DNA from: Rhodococcus tukisamuensis NBRC 100609
Lineage (GTDB): Bacteria; Actinomycetota; Actinomycetes; Mycobacteriales; Mycobacteriaceae
Length of the DNA: 64,000 bases
Assembly (NCBI RefSeq): GCF_001894985.1
Contig: NZ_BCXG01000001.1
Coordinates: 310,001 to 374,000 of the forward strand
Reading direction: 5' to 3'
Shown here one piece after another: positions 40,912 through 48,472 of the stretch (positions are counted from its first letter, which is position 1; each line of letters opens with the position of its first letter). The notes below the pieces were generated by a model. It had not been told where the DNA came from. It saw only the letters and a program-made list of their open reading frames with translations, and searched no databases. The position numbers were made by a program, and so were the translations under genes.

Positions 40912-41967
40912 TCAGAACTCGATCTTGACGTGGTCGGAGACCGGGCGGGCCTGGCAGCCGAGGATGTAGCCGGCGGCGATGTCCTCGGGGTCGAGGATCT
41001 CGCTGTTGCCCATCTCCACGTTGCCCTCGAGCACGGTGCAGGCGCAGGAGCCGCACTCGCCCTCCTGGCAGGAGTAGGGCACGTCCAGTCCCTTGGACAG
41101 CATGATGTCGACGAGCGTCTGCTTGCGCGGCCAGCTCATCTTGTGGGTCTCGCCGTCGAGCTGCACCTCCACGGTGGCGGCGTCGGCGGCCTCCTCCTCG
41201 GTGACCTCCTCGACGACGACGTCCTGGAAGGGGTCGCCGGCGAGCGAGTTGAACACCTCGGCGTGCACCTGGGTGCGCGGGACGCCGGCCTCGGCGAGCG
41301 CCTTGTGCACGGTGTCCATGAAGGGGCCGGGGCCGCACATGAACGACTCGTAGCCGCCGAACGGCGTGGCCAGGGTCGCGAACTGGTCCGGCGTCGGCAG
41401 GCCCTGCAGGCTCTCCAGCCAGTGGATGACGGTGAGGCGGGTGGGGTACTGGGCGGCGAGCCCGCGCAGTTCGTCGCGGAAGATCACCGACTTCTCGTCG
41501 CGGTTGGCGTAGACCAGGACCACCTTGCCGGAGCCCTCGGTGAGCGCCGACTTCAGGATCGACATCACCGGGGTGATGCCGCTGCCCGCGCCCCAGAGCA
41601 GGAAGTCGTGGTCGAGCGACTTCGGCGTGAAGACGCCGGACGGCGGCAGCACCTCGATGGTGTCGCCGACCTTGACGTTGTCGCAGAGCCAGTTGGAGCC
41701 GTAGCCGTCGGCGGTCCGCTTGACGGTGACCTTGGGCTCGGCGTCGGTGAACGGCGAGCTGGCCAGCGAGTAGCAGCGGGCGACGGAACCGGTCCGGTCG
41801 CTGGGGATGCGCAGGGTCAGGAACTGTCCGGGCTTGTAGTCGAACTTGCTGCGCACCTCGTCGGCGACCGCAAAGACCAGCGAGCGCGCGTCGGAGGTCT
41901 CCTCGATGACCCCGGACACGGTGAGCACAACCGACCTGGAGCTGTGCGGCACGTCAACAGTGGTCAT
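40912..41967 (-). CDS. kshB: 3-ketosteroid 9-alpha-hydroxylase reductase component (KshB-like)
   Basis: A 351-residue reductase with three parts: an FAD domain (GQFLTLRIPSD, ARCYSLASSP), an NAD domain (FLLWGAGSGITPVMSILKSA, MCGPGPFMDTVHKAL) and a C-terminal plant-type [2Fe-2S] ferredoxin (CQEGECGSCACTVLEG, with the last Cys in GYILGCQARP). This is the layout of KshB, which feeds electrons to the KshA Rieske oxygenase in steroid ring degradation. A perfect KstR motif lies upstream, which supports the steroid assignment. A related phenylacetate or alkane reductase is the alternative. Confidence 0.87.
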   Translation of the reverse strand: MTTVDVPHSSRSVVLTVSGVIEETSDARSLVFAVADEVRSKFDYKPGQFLTLRIPSDRTGSVARCYSLASSPFTDAEPKVTVKRTADGYGSNWLCDNVKVGDTIEVLPPSGVFTPKSLDHDFLLWGAGSGITPVMSILKSALTEGSGKVVLVYANRDEKSVIFRDELRGLAAQYPTRLTVIHWLESLQGLPTPDQFATLATPFGGYESFMCGPGPFMDTVHKALAEAGVPRTQVHAEVFNSLAGDPFQDVVVEEVTEEEAADAATVEVQLDGETHKMSWPRKQTLVDIMLSKGLDVPYSCQEGECGSCACTVLEGNVEMGNSEILDPEDIAAGYILGCQARPVSDHVKIEF

Positions 41968-42008
41968 CGGTGGATCCTCTCAGGGTGAATCTCGAACTGG
42001 GCTGAATC

Positions 42009-42022
42009 TGGAACGTGTTCTA
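42009..42022. promoter_or_regulatory. KstR operator upstream of kshB
   Basis: TGGAACGTGTTCTA fits TnnAACnnGTTnnA at every fixed position. It lies 42 bp upstream of the kshB start. KstR is the TetR repressor of cholesterol catabolism in mycobacteria and rhodococci. Confidence 0.75.
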
Positions 42023-42105
42023 GTTTCGAATCTAGCAGGAAACCATGGAACCAGCAGGATGCTAATTTGCGTCGGCCGATTCCCGATAATCGGGACAAGC
42101 TTCAC

Positions 42106-42783
42106 TCACGCGTTCGCGGGCCGCTGTCGATCCAGCTGCACGCCGAGTCCGGAGATCAGGGTCTCGACGCCAAAGCGGTAGAAGTCCTGGGCGTGCACCC
42201 CGTCCAGGTGCCGGGCCGCCCGGGCGATGGCCTCCGGCAGGCCGGTCCGGTCCGGAATCGTCGGCTCCTGGTCGGCGATCCCGCTGCGGCCGAACAGGTA
42301 GGTGTGGATCGCGACGTACGCGAGCAGCACGTTGCGCTCCGAGAACCCCGCGTCGAACAGGATCTCCATCACGAGTTCGATCAGGTGCCGTTGCTTGCGC
42401 AGCATCTGCTCGAGCAGCACCTCGCCCAAGCCCGGGTAGCGGGCGAGGCGGTCGTCGATCTGGTCGATCAGGGTCCGCAGCCGGGCCTGCCAGTCCCCGC
42501 CGGAGTCCGGTGCGGTGATGTCGGCGAGTGCGGCGGTGGCCACCAGGTCCAGCAGTTCGCGCTTGTCGGAGACGTAGTAGTACGGGGCCATCGCCGAGAC
42601 GCCCAACTCGCGGGAGAGGCGGCGCATGGAGAGCTTGTCGAGCCCGTCCTCGTGCACCACGCGCAGCGCCGCCGCGACGATCTCTTCCTCGGAGAGGTTC
42701 CCGTGTGTGGGGCCGGACACCGGTGCGCCGCCGGCTGTGTTGCGGCCGGCCGGCCGTCCCAGGATCACGGACTTGTCCGTCAT
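42106..42783 (-). CDS. TetR-family regulator
   Basis: A 225-residue TetR protein with helix-turn-helix AALRVVHEDGLDKLSMRRLSRELGVSAMAPYYYVSDKREL, the YYYV form of the recognition region. The second of two tandem ATG codons is preferred (GAGG at 5 nt spacing). An inverted repeat immediately upstream is its probable operator. It sits between kshB and mftR, both on the minus strand; its ligand is unknown. Confidence 0.85.
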   Translation of the reverse strand: MTDKSVILGRPAGRNTAGGAPVSGPTHGNLSEEEIVAAALRVVHEDGLDKLSMRRLSRELGVSAMAPYYYVSDKRELLDLVATAALADITAPDSGGDWQARLRTLIDQIDDRLARYPGLGEVLLEQMLRKQRHLIELVMEILFDAGFSERNVLLAYVAIHTYLFGRSGIADQEPTIPDRTGLPEAIARAARHLDGVHAQDFYRFGVETLISGLGVQLDRQRPANA

Positions 42784-42794
42784 CATGTCCTCAG

Positions 42795-42813
42795 TGATCA
42801 ACGATCTTGATCA
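42795..42813. promoter_or_regulatory. operator palindrome of the adjacent TetR gene
   Basis: TGATCAA-CGATC-TTGATCA, a perfect 7-bp inverted repeat with a 5-nt centre (19 bp in all), 12 nt before the TetR ATG. Typical of TetR autoregulation. Confidence 0.65.
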
Positions 42814-42950
42814 TCGGCGGTAGCGAGCGGTGGCAGCGCACGCTGTGCATTGGGATCGACGGGTTGTCGGCCCCGTTCTCCCATTTTAGGGCCTGTAGAC
42901 CCCGATGGGGTGGGCTCGGTGGAACTGGTTCGACATCGTGGGCATTCCGG

Positions 42951-43586
42951 TCACCTCGGAGGGCAGGGCGCGCCGACGGAGGTGAGGGACCCGACGCCGT
43001 GGGTCAGCGTCTCGCCGCCCGCGCGCAACAGGTCGGCCAGGTCCAGGGAGTCGTCGGTCAGCCACTGCTCGTACGCGGACAGTGCGACGCCGAGGACCAT
43101 CCAGCCGACGGTGCGCGGCAGGTGGTCCGTGGCGTCACAGCCGAGCCGGACGGCCGTGTACTCCGCGATCACGTCACGCCAGCCGTTGTACATCACCATC
43201 GAGTAGGCCTGCAGCGCAGGAGCTTTCAGGATGATCTCCATCCGGCTCCGGTGCAGCGGGGCCACATCCGGCGGGAACCGGTTGAACTCCAGCAGCGCGG
43301 TGGTCAGGCCCTCGGCGAGCTGGATGTCGTCGGGCAGTGCGGCGAGCAGCGAGCGCATGTCGGCCAGGTGGTTGTCGAAGTCGCCCCATGGGATGGCGTT
43401 CTTGGACGGGAAGTAGCGGAAGAACGTCCGTCGCGCGATGCCGGCGGCCTCGGCGATCTGGTCGACGCTGGTCTCCTCGAATCCGTGTGCGGCGAACAGT
43501 TCGATGCCGACGGAGCTGATCCGCTCGCGCGTGGTCGACGGTCGCCGACCCGTGCGACCTCGCGTGGTGCTGGGACTTTCCGCCAA
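42951..43586 (-). CDS. mftR: mycofactocin-system regulator MftR
   Basis: A TetR-family protein of ~211 residues divergent from mftA. The DNA-binding part is TTRERISSVGIELFAAHGFEETSVDQIAEAAGIARRTFFRYFPSKN, and GDFDNHLADMRSLLAALPDD plus EFNRFPPDVAPLHRSRMEII match MftR proteins. A TTG at 43586 with GGAGG at 5 nt spacing is the best start; a GTG at 43613 in frame would add nine residues. MftR is known in mycobacteria to repress mft genes and respond to long-chain acyl-CoA. Confidence 0.9.
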   Translation of the reverse strand: MAESPSTTRGRTGRRPSTTRERISSVGIELFAAHGFEETSVDQIAEAAGIARRTFFRYFPSKNAIPWGDFDNHLADMRSLLAALPDDIQLAEGLTTALLEFNRFPPDVAPLHRSRMEIILKAPALQAYSMVMYNGWRDVIAEYTAVRLGCDATDHLPRTVGWMVLGVALSAYEQWLTDDSLDLADLLRAGGETLTHGVGSLTSVGAPCPPR

Positions 43587-43694
43587 TTTCGCCTCCGGGC
43601 TTTCATTATGCACTCGATGCCATTATTGTCGTGAGCCGAGTCACAGTGGTACTCGCTGAGACCGTCGATCACCCTGACACAGGAGGTAAGCCAG

Positions 43695-43793
43695 ATGGCC
43701 GACCATCGCGAAAATGCCGTTGCCGAGACCGAGCTCGTCCAGGAGTCGCTCGTGGAAGAGGTCTCGATCGACGGCATGTGCGGCGTGTACTGA
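43695..43793 (+). CDS. mftA: mycofactocin precursor peptide MftA
   Basis: A 32-residue ribosomal peptide that begins MADHRENAVAETELV and ends VEEVSIDGMCGVY. The C-terminal Val31-Tyr32 dipeptide is the part converted into mycofactocin by MftC, MftE and MftD; IDGMCGVY is the invariant core. ATG 43695 is preceded by AGGAGG. It is followed 2 nt later by mftB. Too short for ordinary gene finders but unmistakable. Confidence 0.97.
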   Translation: MADHRENAVAETELVQESLVEEVSIDGMCGVY

Positions 43794-43795
43794 TC

Positions 43796-44080
43796 GTGGA
43801 TCTCGACACCGGGTGGTCTCTCCACCCGCAGGTGGCGCTTCGCCCCGAGCCATTCGGGGCGTTGCTCTACCACTTCGGCACCAGGAAGCTCTCGTTCCTG
43901 AAGAACACCGTCATCGTCGGCATCGTCACCTCGCTGGCGGAGCACCCCGATGCCCGGACCGCGATCCGGGCCGCCGGGATCGACGACGCCCAGGTGGACA
44001 CCTATGCGCGCGCCCTGGCCACCCTGGCCGAGTCGCAGATGATCGTGCGGGCTCCGGCCGGCGCGACGTCCGCAGCCTGA
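43796..44080 (+). CDS. mftB: mycofactocin peptide chaperone MftB
   Basis: A 94-residue RiPP recognition element protein that binds MftA and presents it to MftC. Recognised by the start VDLDTGWSLHPQVALRPEPF and the conserved GALLYHFGTRKLSFLKN. The GTG at 43796, two bases after the mftA stop, is chosen as the first in-frame start; no independent Shine-Dalgarno sequence is clear, so translation is probably coupled to mftA. Confidence 0.93.
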   Translation: MDLDTGWSLHPQVALRPEPFGALLYHFGTRKLSFLKNTVIVGIVTSLAEHPDARTAIRAAGIDDAQVDTYARALATLAESQMIVRAPAGATSAA

Positions 44081-44136
44081 CGCTGCTCCAGCCCCGCACG
44101 TCACCGACATTCTCCCCTCGCGAGGACACCAAGCCC

Positions 44137-45354
44137 ATGACTTCCATGCTCGATCGCCCCGCGCCGGCCCCCGTCGGCCGCCTGGTCGACCAGTTCGAAC
44201 TCGGCCTCGACGCCCCGATCTGTCTGACGTGGGAACTCACCTACGCCTGCAACCTCTCGTGCGTGCACTGCCTGTCCTCCTCCGGTCGTCGCGACCCGCG
44301 TGAGCTGTCCACCGAGCAGTGCAAGTCGATCATCGACGAGCTGCAGCGGATGCAGGTGTTCTACGTCAACATCGGCGGCGGCGAGCCCACGGTCCGCTCG
44401 GACTTCTGGGAGCTGGTCGACTACGCGACCGACCACCAGGTCGGCGTCAAGTTTTCCACCAACGGCGTCAAGATCGACAAGAAGGTCGCCGCCCGCCTGG
44501 CCGCCAGCGACTACGTCGACGTGCAGATCTCCATCGACGGCGCCACCGCGGAGGTCAACGACGCGGTCCGCGGCCCCGGGTCCTTCGCGATGGCCGTCCG
44601 CGCACTGGAGAACCTCGCCGAGGCCGGGTTCAAGGACGCGAAGATCTCGGTCGTCGTCACCCGCCACAACGTGTCCCAGCTCGACGACTTCAAGGCGCTC
44701 GCCGACAAGTACGGCGCCACCCTGCGGATCACCCGGCTGCGCCCCTCCGGCCGCGGCGCCGACGTGTGGGACGACCTGCACCCCACCGCCGGCCAGCAGC
44801 GTGAGCTCTACGACTGGCTCGTCGCCAACGGTGACGGGGTGCTCACCGGCGACTCGTTCTTCCACCTGTCCGCGTACGGCGACGCCCTGCCCGGGCTCAA
44901 CCTGTGTGGCGCCGGCCGGGTGGTGTGCCTGATCGACCCCGTCGGCGACGTGTACGCGTGCCCCTTCGCGATCCACGAGCAGTTCCTGGCCGGGAACATC
45001 GTGAGCGACGGCGGATTCCAGCACGTCTGGCAGCACTCGGAGCTGTTCGCGGACCTGCGCTCCCCGCAGACCGGCGGCGCCTGCACCAAGTGCAGCCACT
45101 ACGACGCCTGCCGCGGCGGCTGCATGGCGGCGAAGTTCTTCACCGGCCTGCCGATGGACGGCCCCGACCCGGAGTGCGTCATCGGCAACGGCGAGGCCGC
45201 GCTGGCCGCCGACCGCGGCGAGCTGCCGAAGTCCCACGTGGACCACTCGCGCACCGGACAGCGTCGTACCCCGCGGGCACCCGTGCCGCTGCAGCTGATG
45301 GTCCGCCCCCCGGCCAAGATCTGTGACGAAAACCCGCTCGCGGGAATGGAATAG
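44137..45354 (+). CDS. mftC: mycofactocin radical SAM maturase MftC
   Basis: A 405-residue radical SAM/SPASM enzyme that decarboxylates and cyclises the C-terminal Val-Tyr of MftA. The radical SAM cluster CNLSCVHC is at Cys38, Cys42 and Cys45. The C-terminal SPASM region supplies further cysteines (LCGAGRVVC, YACPF, CTKCSHYDACRGGC). ATG 44137 is one of two close starts (the other at 44146). Located as expected after mftB. Confidence 0.97.
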   Translation: MTSMLDRPAPAPVGRLVDQFELGLDAPICLTWELTYACNLSCVHCLSSSGRRDPRELSTEQCKSIIDELQRMQVFYVNIGGGEPTVRSDFWELVDYATDHQVGVKFSTNGVKIDKKVAARLAASDYVDVQISIDGATAEVNDAVRGPGSFAMAVRALENLAEAGFKDAKISVVVTRHNVSQLDDFKALADKYGATLRITRLRPSGRGADVWDDLHPTAGQQRELYDWLVANGDGVLTGDSFFHLSAYGDALPGLNLCGAGRVVCLIDPVGDVYACPFAIHEQFLAGNIVSDGGFQHVWQHSELFADLRSPQTGGACTKCSHYDACRGGCMAAKFFTGLPMDGPDPECVIGNGEAALAADRGELPKSHVDHSRTGQRRTPRAPVPLQLMVRPPAKICDENPLAGME

Positions 45355-45366
45355 AGGATTCTCTTC

Positions 45367-46542
45367 ATGGCTAAGAACGCCTGGTTCGAAACCGTGGCCG
45401 AGGCGCAGCGACGCGCCCAGAAGCGGCTGCCGAAGTCCGTCTACATGGCGCTGGTCGCCGGGTCCGAGAAGGGACTGACGGTCGACGACAACATCGCGGC
45501 CTTCAGCGAGCTCGGCTTCGCCCCGCACGTCGCGGGACTGCACGACAAGCGGGAGATGGCGACCGAGGTCATGGGGCAGCCCATCTCGATGCCCGTGCTG
45601 ATCTCGCCGACCGGCGTGCAGGCCGTCCACCCGGAGGGCGAGGTCGCGGTGGCCCGCGCCGCCGCCGCCCGCGGGGTCGCGATGGGACTGAGCTCGTTCG
45701 CGAGCCGCTCCATCGAGGACGTCGCCGCGGCCAACCCGCAGACGTTCTTCCAGATGTACTGGGTGGGCGACCGCGACACCCTGGTCCAGCGCATGGAGCG
45801 GGCCCGCGCGGCCGGCGCCACGGGTCTGATCATGACCCTGGACTGGTCGTTCTCGATGGGGCGGGACTGGGGCAGCCCGGCCATCCCGGAGAAGATGAAC
45901 CTCAAGGCGATGATGCAGAACGCGCCGGAGGCCATCATGCGTCCGCGCTGGCTGATGGACTTCGCCAAGACCGGCAAGGTCCCGGACCTGACGACGCCGA
46001 ACCTGATCAAGCCCGGCCAGCCGGCGCCCACCTTCTTCGGTGCGTACGGCGAGTGGATGGGCACGCCGCTGCCCACCTGGGAGGACGTCGCCTGGCTGCG
46101 CGAGCAGTGGGGCGGGCCGTTCATGCTCAAGGGCGTCATGCGTGTCGACGACGCGAAGCGCGCCGTCGACGCCGGTTGCTCCGCGATCTCCGTGTCCAAC
46201 CACGGCGGTAACAACCTCGACGGCACCCCCGCTCCGATCCGGGCGCTGCCGGCGATCTCCGAGGCCGTGGGCGACCAGCTCGAGGTGCTCCTCGACGGTG
46301 GCATCCGTCGTGGCAGCGACGTCGTCAAGGCCCTCGCGCTCGGTGCCAAGGCCGTGATGATCGGCCGCGGCTACCTCTGGGGTCTCGCGGCGAACGGTCA
46401 GGCCGGCGTCGAGAACGTCCTGGACATCCTGCGCAGCGGCATCGACTCGGCCGTGCTGGGTCTCGGGCACTCGTCGATCGCGGAGCTGTCCCCGTCCGAC
46501 CTGGTGATCCCGGCCGACTTCCGCCGCGACCTCGGCGTCTAG
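45367..46542 (+). CDS. mftD: mycofactocin FMN-dependent oxidase MftD
   Basis: A 391-residue protein of the FMN-dependent alpha-hydroxy-acid dehydrogenase family. In mycofactocin synthesis it oxidatively deaminates the excised AHDP intermediate to give the redox-active PMFT core. Motifs are PISMPVLISPTGVQAVHPEGE, SVSNHGGNNLDGTPAPIRAL (catalytic His region) and LLDGGIRRGSDVVKALALGA. Twelve nucleotides after mftC. Confidence 0.95.
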   Translation: MAKNAWFETVAEAQRRAQKRLPKSVYMALVAGSEKGLTVDDNIAAFSELGFAPHVAGLHDKREMATEVMGQPISMPVLISPTGVQAVHPEGEVAVARAAAARGVAMGLSSFASRSIEDVAAANPQTFFQMYWVGDRDTLVQRMERARAAGATGLIMTLDWSFSMGRDWGSPAIPEKMNLKAMMQNAPEAIMRPRWLMDFAKTGKVPDLTTPNLIKPGQPAPTFFGAYGEWMGTPLPTWEDVAWLREQWGGPFMLKGVMRVDDAKRAVDAGCSAISVSNHGGNNLDGTPAPIRALPAISEAVGDQLEVLLDGGIRRGSDVVKALALGAKAVMIGRGYLWGLAANGQAGVENVLDILRSGIDSAVLGLGHSSIAELSPSDLVIPADFRRDLGV

Positions 46543-46561
46543 GACGCCGCGGGCCGTGACG

Positions 46562-48472
46562 ATGCGGCTCACCGAACCGATCACCCTGGCCGGGCGTACC
46601 GCACCGGCCAGGGTGATCTTCGGTCCGCACGAGACGAATCTCGGTGTCGGCCGGTCCCTTTCCTCCGCGCACGTCGCGTACTACGGCAGACGCGCCCGGG
46701 GCGGGGCAGGCGTCGTGGTCACCGAGGTGGCGTCCGTGCACGCCGGCGACTGGCCGTACGAGCGGGCCCCGTTGGCCGCCGACTGCGGACCGGGCTGGCG
46801 GGCCGTCGCGGACGCCTGCCGCCCGCACGGGACCCTCGTGCTCGCCGGTCTCGGCCACACCGGGGGGCAGGGCTCGAGTGCCTACTCGCAGTCGGTGTTG
46901 TGGGGTCCCTCGCCCGTCGCCGACGTGGTCACCCGCGAGCTCCCGGCCCAGTTGGAACAGGCCGAGATCGACTCGGTGGTCGCGGGATTCGCCGCCGCCG
47001 CCCGCACCGCCCGCGCCGCGGGGGTGGACGGCGTCGAGATCGACGCGGGCCCGCGGGCGCTGCTGCGCCAGTTCCACTCCGGCCTGACCAACACCCGGGC
47101 CGACGAGTACGGCACGGACCGACTGCGGCTCACCCGGGAGGTGCTCGCCGCGGTCCGCGCCGAACTCGGCCCGGACCGCGTCCTCTCGCTGCGGCTGAGC
47201 TGCGACGAGTCGGCGCCGTGGGCCGGCGTCACCCCCGAGATCGCGGCGGGACAGGCTCGGGCCCTTGCGGATTCGCTCGACCTGCTGGTGGTGGTGCGGG
47301 GCGGCCCGATGTCCGTGCCGGACTACCGTCCGGACGCCCACACGGCCCCGATGTTCAACGTGAAACTCTGCGAGCAGATCCGGTCGGCGGTCGGCGGCGC
47401 CGTCCCGATCGTCCTGCAGGGCAGCGTCGTCGACGCCGAACAGGCCGGGCAGGCGCTCGTCGCCGGGGTCGCGGACGCGGTGGAGATGACCCGCGCGCAG
47501 ATCGCCGACCCGGACCTGGTGGCGACCGTCCGTGCGGGGGAGCGGCCGCGACCCTGCGTGCTCTGCAACCAGGCCTGTCTGGTCCTGGACCCGATGAACC
47601 CGCTGGTGGGTTGCATCGGCAACCCCGAGGCCGGTCAGGAGGGCGTCGAAGTCGCTGCGCCGCAAGCGGACCCCGCACCGGTGCTGGTGGTCGGCGGCGG
47701 TCCGGCGGGCCTGGAGGCGGCCCGGGTCCTGGCCGGACGCGGCCATCGCGTGCGACTGGTCGAGCGGTCCGAGCGACCGGGCGGCATGGTGTCCACGGTC
47801 GCGGTCGGCGTCGGCCGCGAACGGCTCGCCGAGCTCACCGACTGGCTCGCCGCGCGGTGCCGACAGCTCGGTGTCCGGTTCGAGACCGGCCGGGCGGCGT
47901 CGGCGGCGGACCTGGACGCGGCCGCCCGTGCGGGCGAGCGGGTGGTGCTCGCTACCGGCAGCACCACCCGGCCCTGGGACGGCGACCGTGAGGACGGCGC
48001 GGTGATCGTCCCCGCCGCGGCGGTGCTCGGCGGGTGCGGGTTGCCCGACGGGCCGGTGCTGGTGTTCGACCCGGTCGGCGGGCCGGTCGCGGTTGCGGTC
48101 GCGGAATGGCTTGCCGCGCAGGGTCGCAGCGTCGCGCTGCTGACCCGCGACCCGGTGGTCGGCACCCAGCTGGGCCGCACGGGCGACCTCGCGCCGGCCA
48201 ACGTCCGGCTGCAGCGCGCCGGGGTGGCCCGGCACCTGTACTCGCGGATCTGCGCGGTCGGCGCGGCGGCCGTGGTGATCGAGGACGTGCACACCGGGGT
48301 CCGGCGGTCGGTGCCGGCGGTGGCCGTCGTCGACTGCTCGCCCGGCCTGCCCGACGACGCGCTGCACCGCCCCGGCGTCACGTTGTCGGCCGGGGACGCC
48401 GTCGCGCCGCGCACCGTCGCCGAGGCCGTGCGCGAGGGCCGTGCCGCCGCCGTCGGGATCGGTGCCCGATGA
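46562..48472 (+). CDS. mycofactocin-system FadH/OYE-family oxidoreductase 1
   Basis: A 636-residue flavoprotein with an N-terminal old-yellow-enzyme barrel (RVIFGPHETNLGVG, LGHTGGQGSSAYSQSVLWGPSP), a cysteine cluster after it (CVLCNQACLV, Cys at ~340-345) and a C-terminal FAD/NAD domain (VLVVGGGPAGLEAARVLAG), like 2,4-dienoyl-CoA reductase FadH. It matches the mycofactocin-linked OYE subgroup 1; its substrate is not known. The OYE barrel lacks several usual residues, such as a clear HxxH near GPRALLRQFHSG. Follows mftD closely; a GTG two codons upstream is an alternative start. Confidence 0.85.
   Translation: MRLTEPITLAGRTAPARVIFGPHETNLGVGRSLSSAHVAYYGRRARGGAGVVVTEVASVHAGDWPYERAPLAADCGPGWRAVADACRPHGTLVLAGLGHTGGQGSSAYSQSVLWGPSPVADVVTRELPAQLEQAEIDSVVAGFAAAARTARAAGVDGVEIDAGPRALLRQFHSGLTNTRADEYGTDRLRLTREVLAAVRAELGPDRVLSLRLSCDESAPWAGVTPEIAAGQARALADSLDLLVVVRGGPMSVPDYRPDAHTAPMFNVKLCEQIRSAVGGAVPIVLQGSVVDAEQAGQALVAGVADAVEMTRAQIADPDLVATVRAGERPRPCVLCNQACLVLDPMNPLVGCIGNPEAGQEGVEVAAPQADPAPVLVVGGGPAGLEAARVLAGRGHRVRLVERSERPGGMVSTVAVGVGRERLAELTDWLAARCRQLGVRFETGRAASAADLDAAARAGERVVLATGSTTRPWDGDREDGAVIVPAAAVLGGCGLPDGPVLVFDPVGGPVAVAVAEWLAAQGRSVALLTRDPVVGTQLGRTGDLAPANVRLQRAGVARHLYSRICAVGAAAVVIEDVHTGVRRSVPAVAVVDCSPGLPDDALHRPGVTLSAGDAVAPRTVAEAVREGRAAAVGIGAR

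Noticed and set aside
42106-43586. Reading the 42106-42783 TetR as a second MftR
   Set aside because: Its HTH and ligand domain differ from MftR, it has its own palindrome, and the divergent partner of mftA is the 42951-43586 gene.
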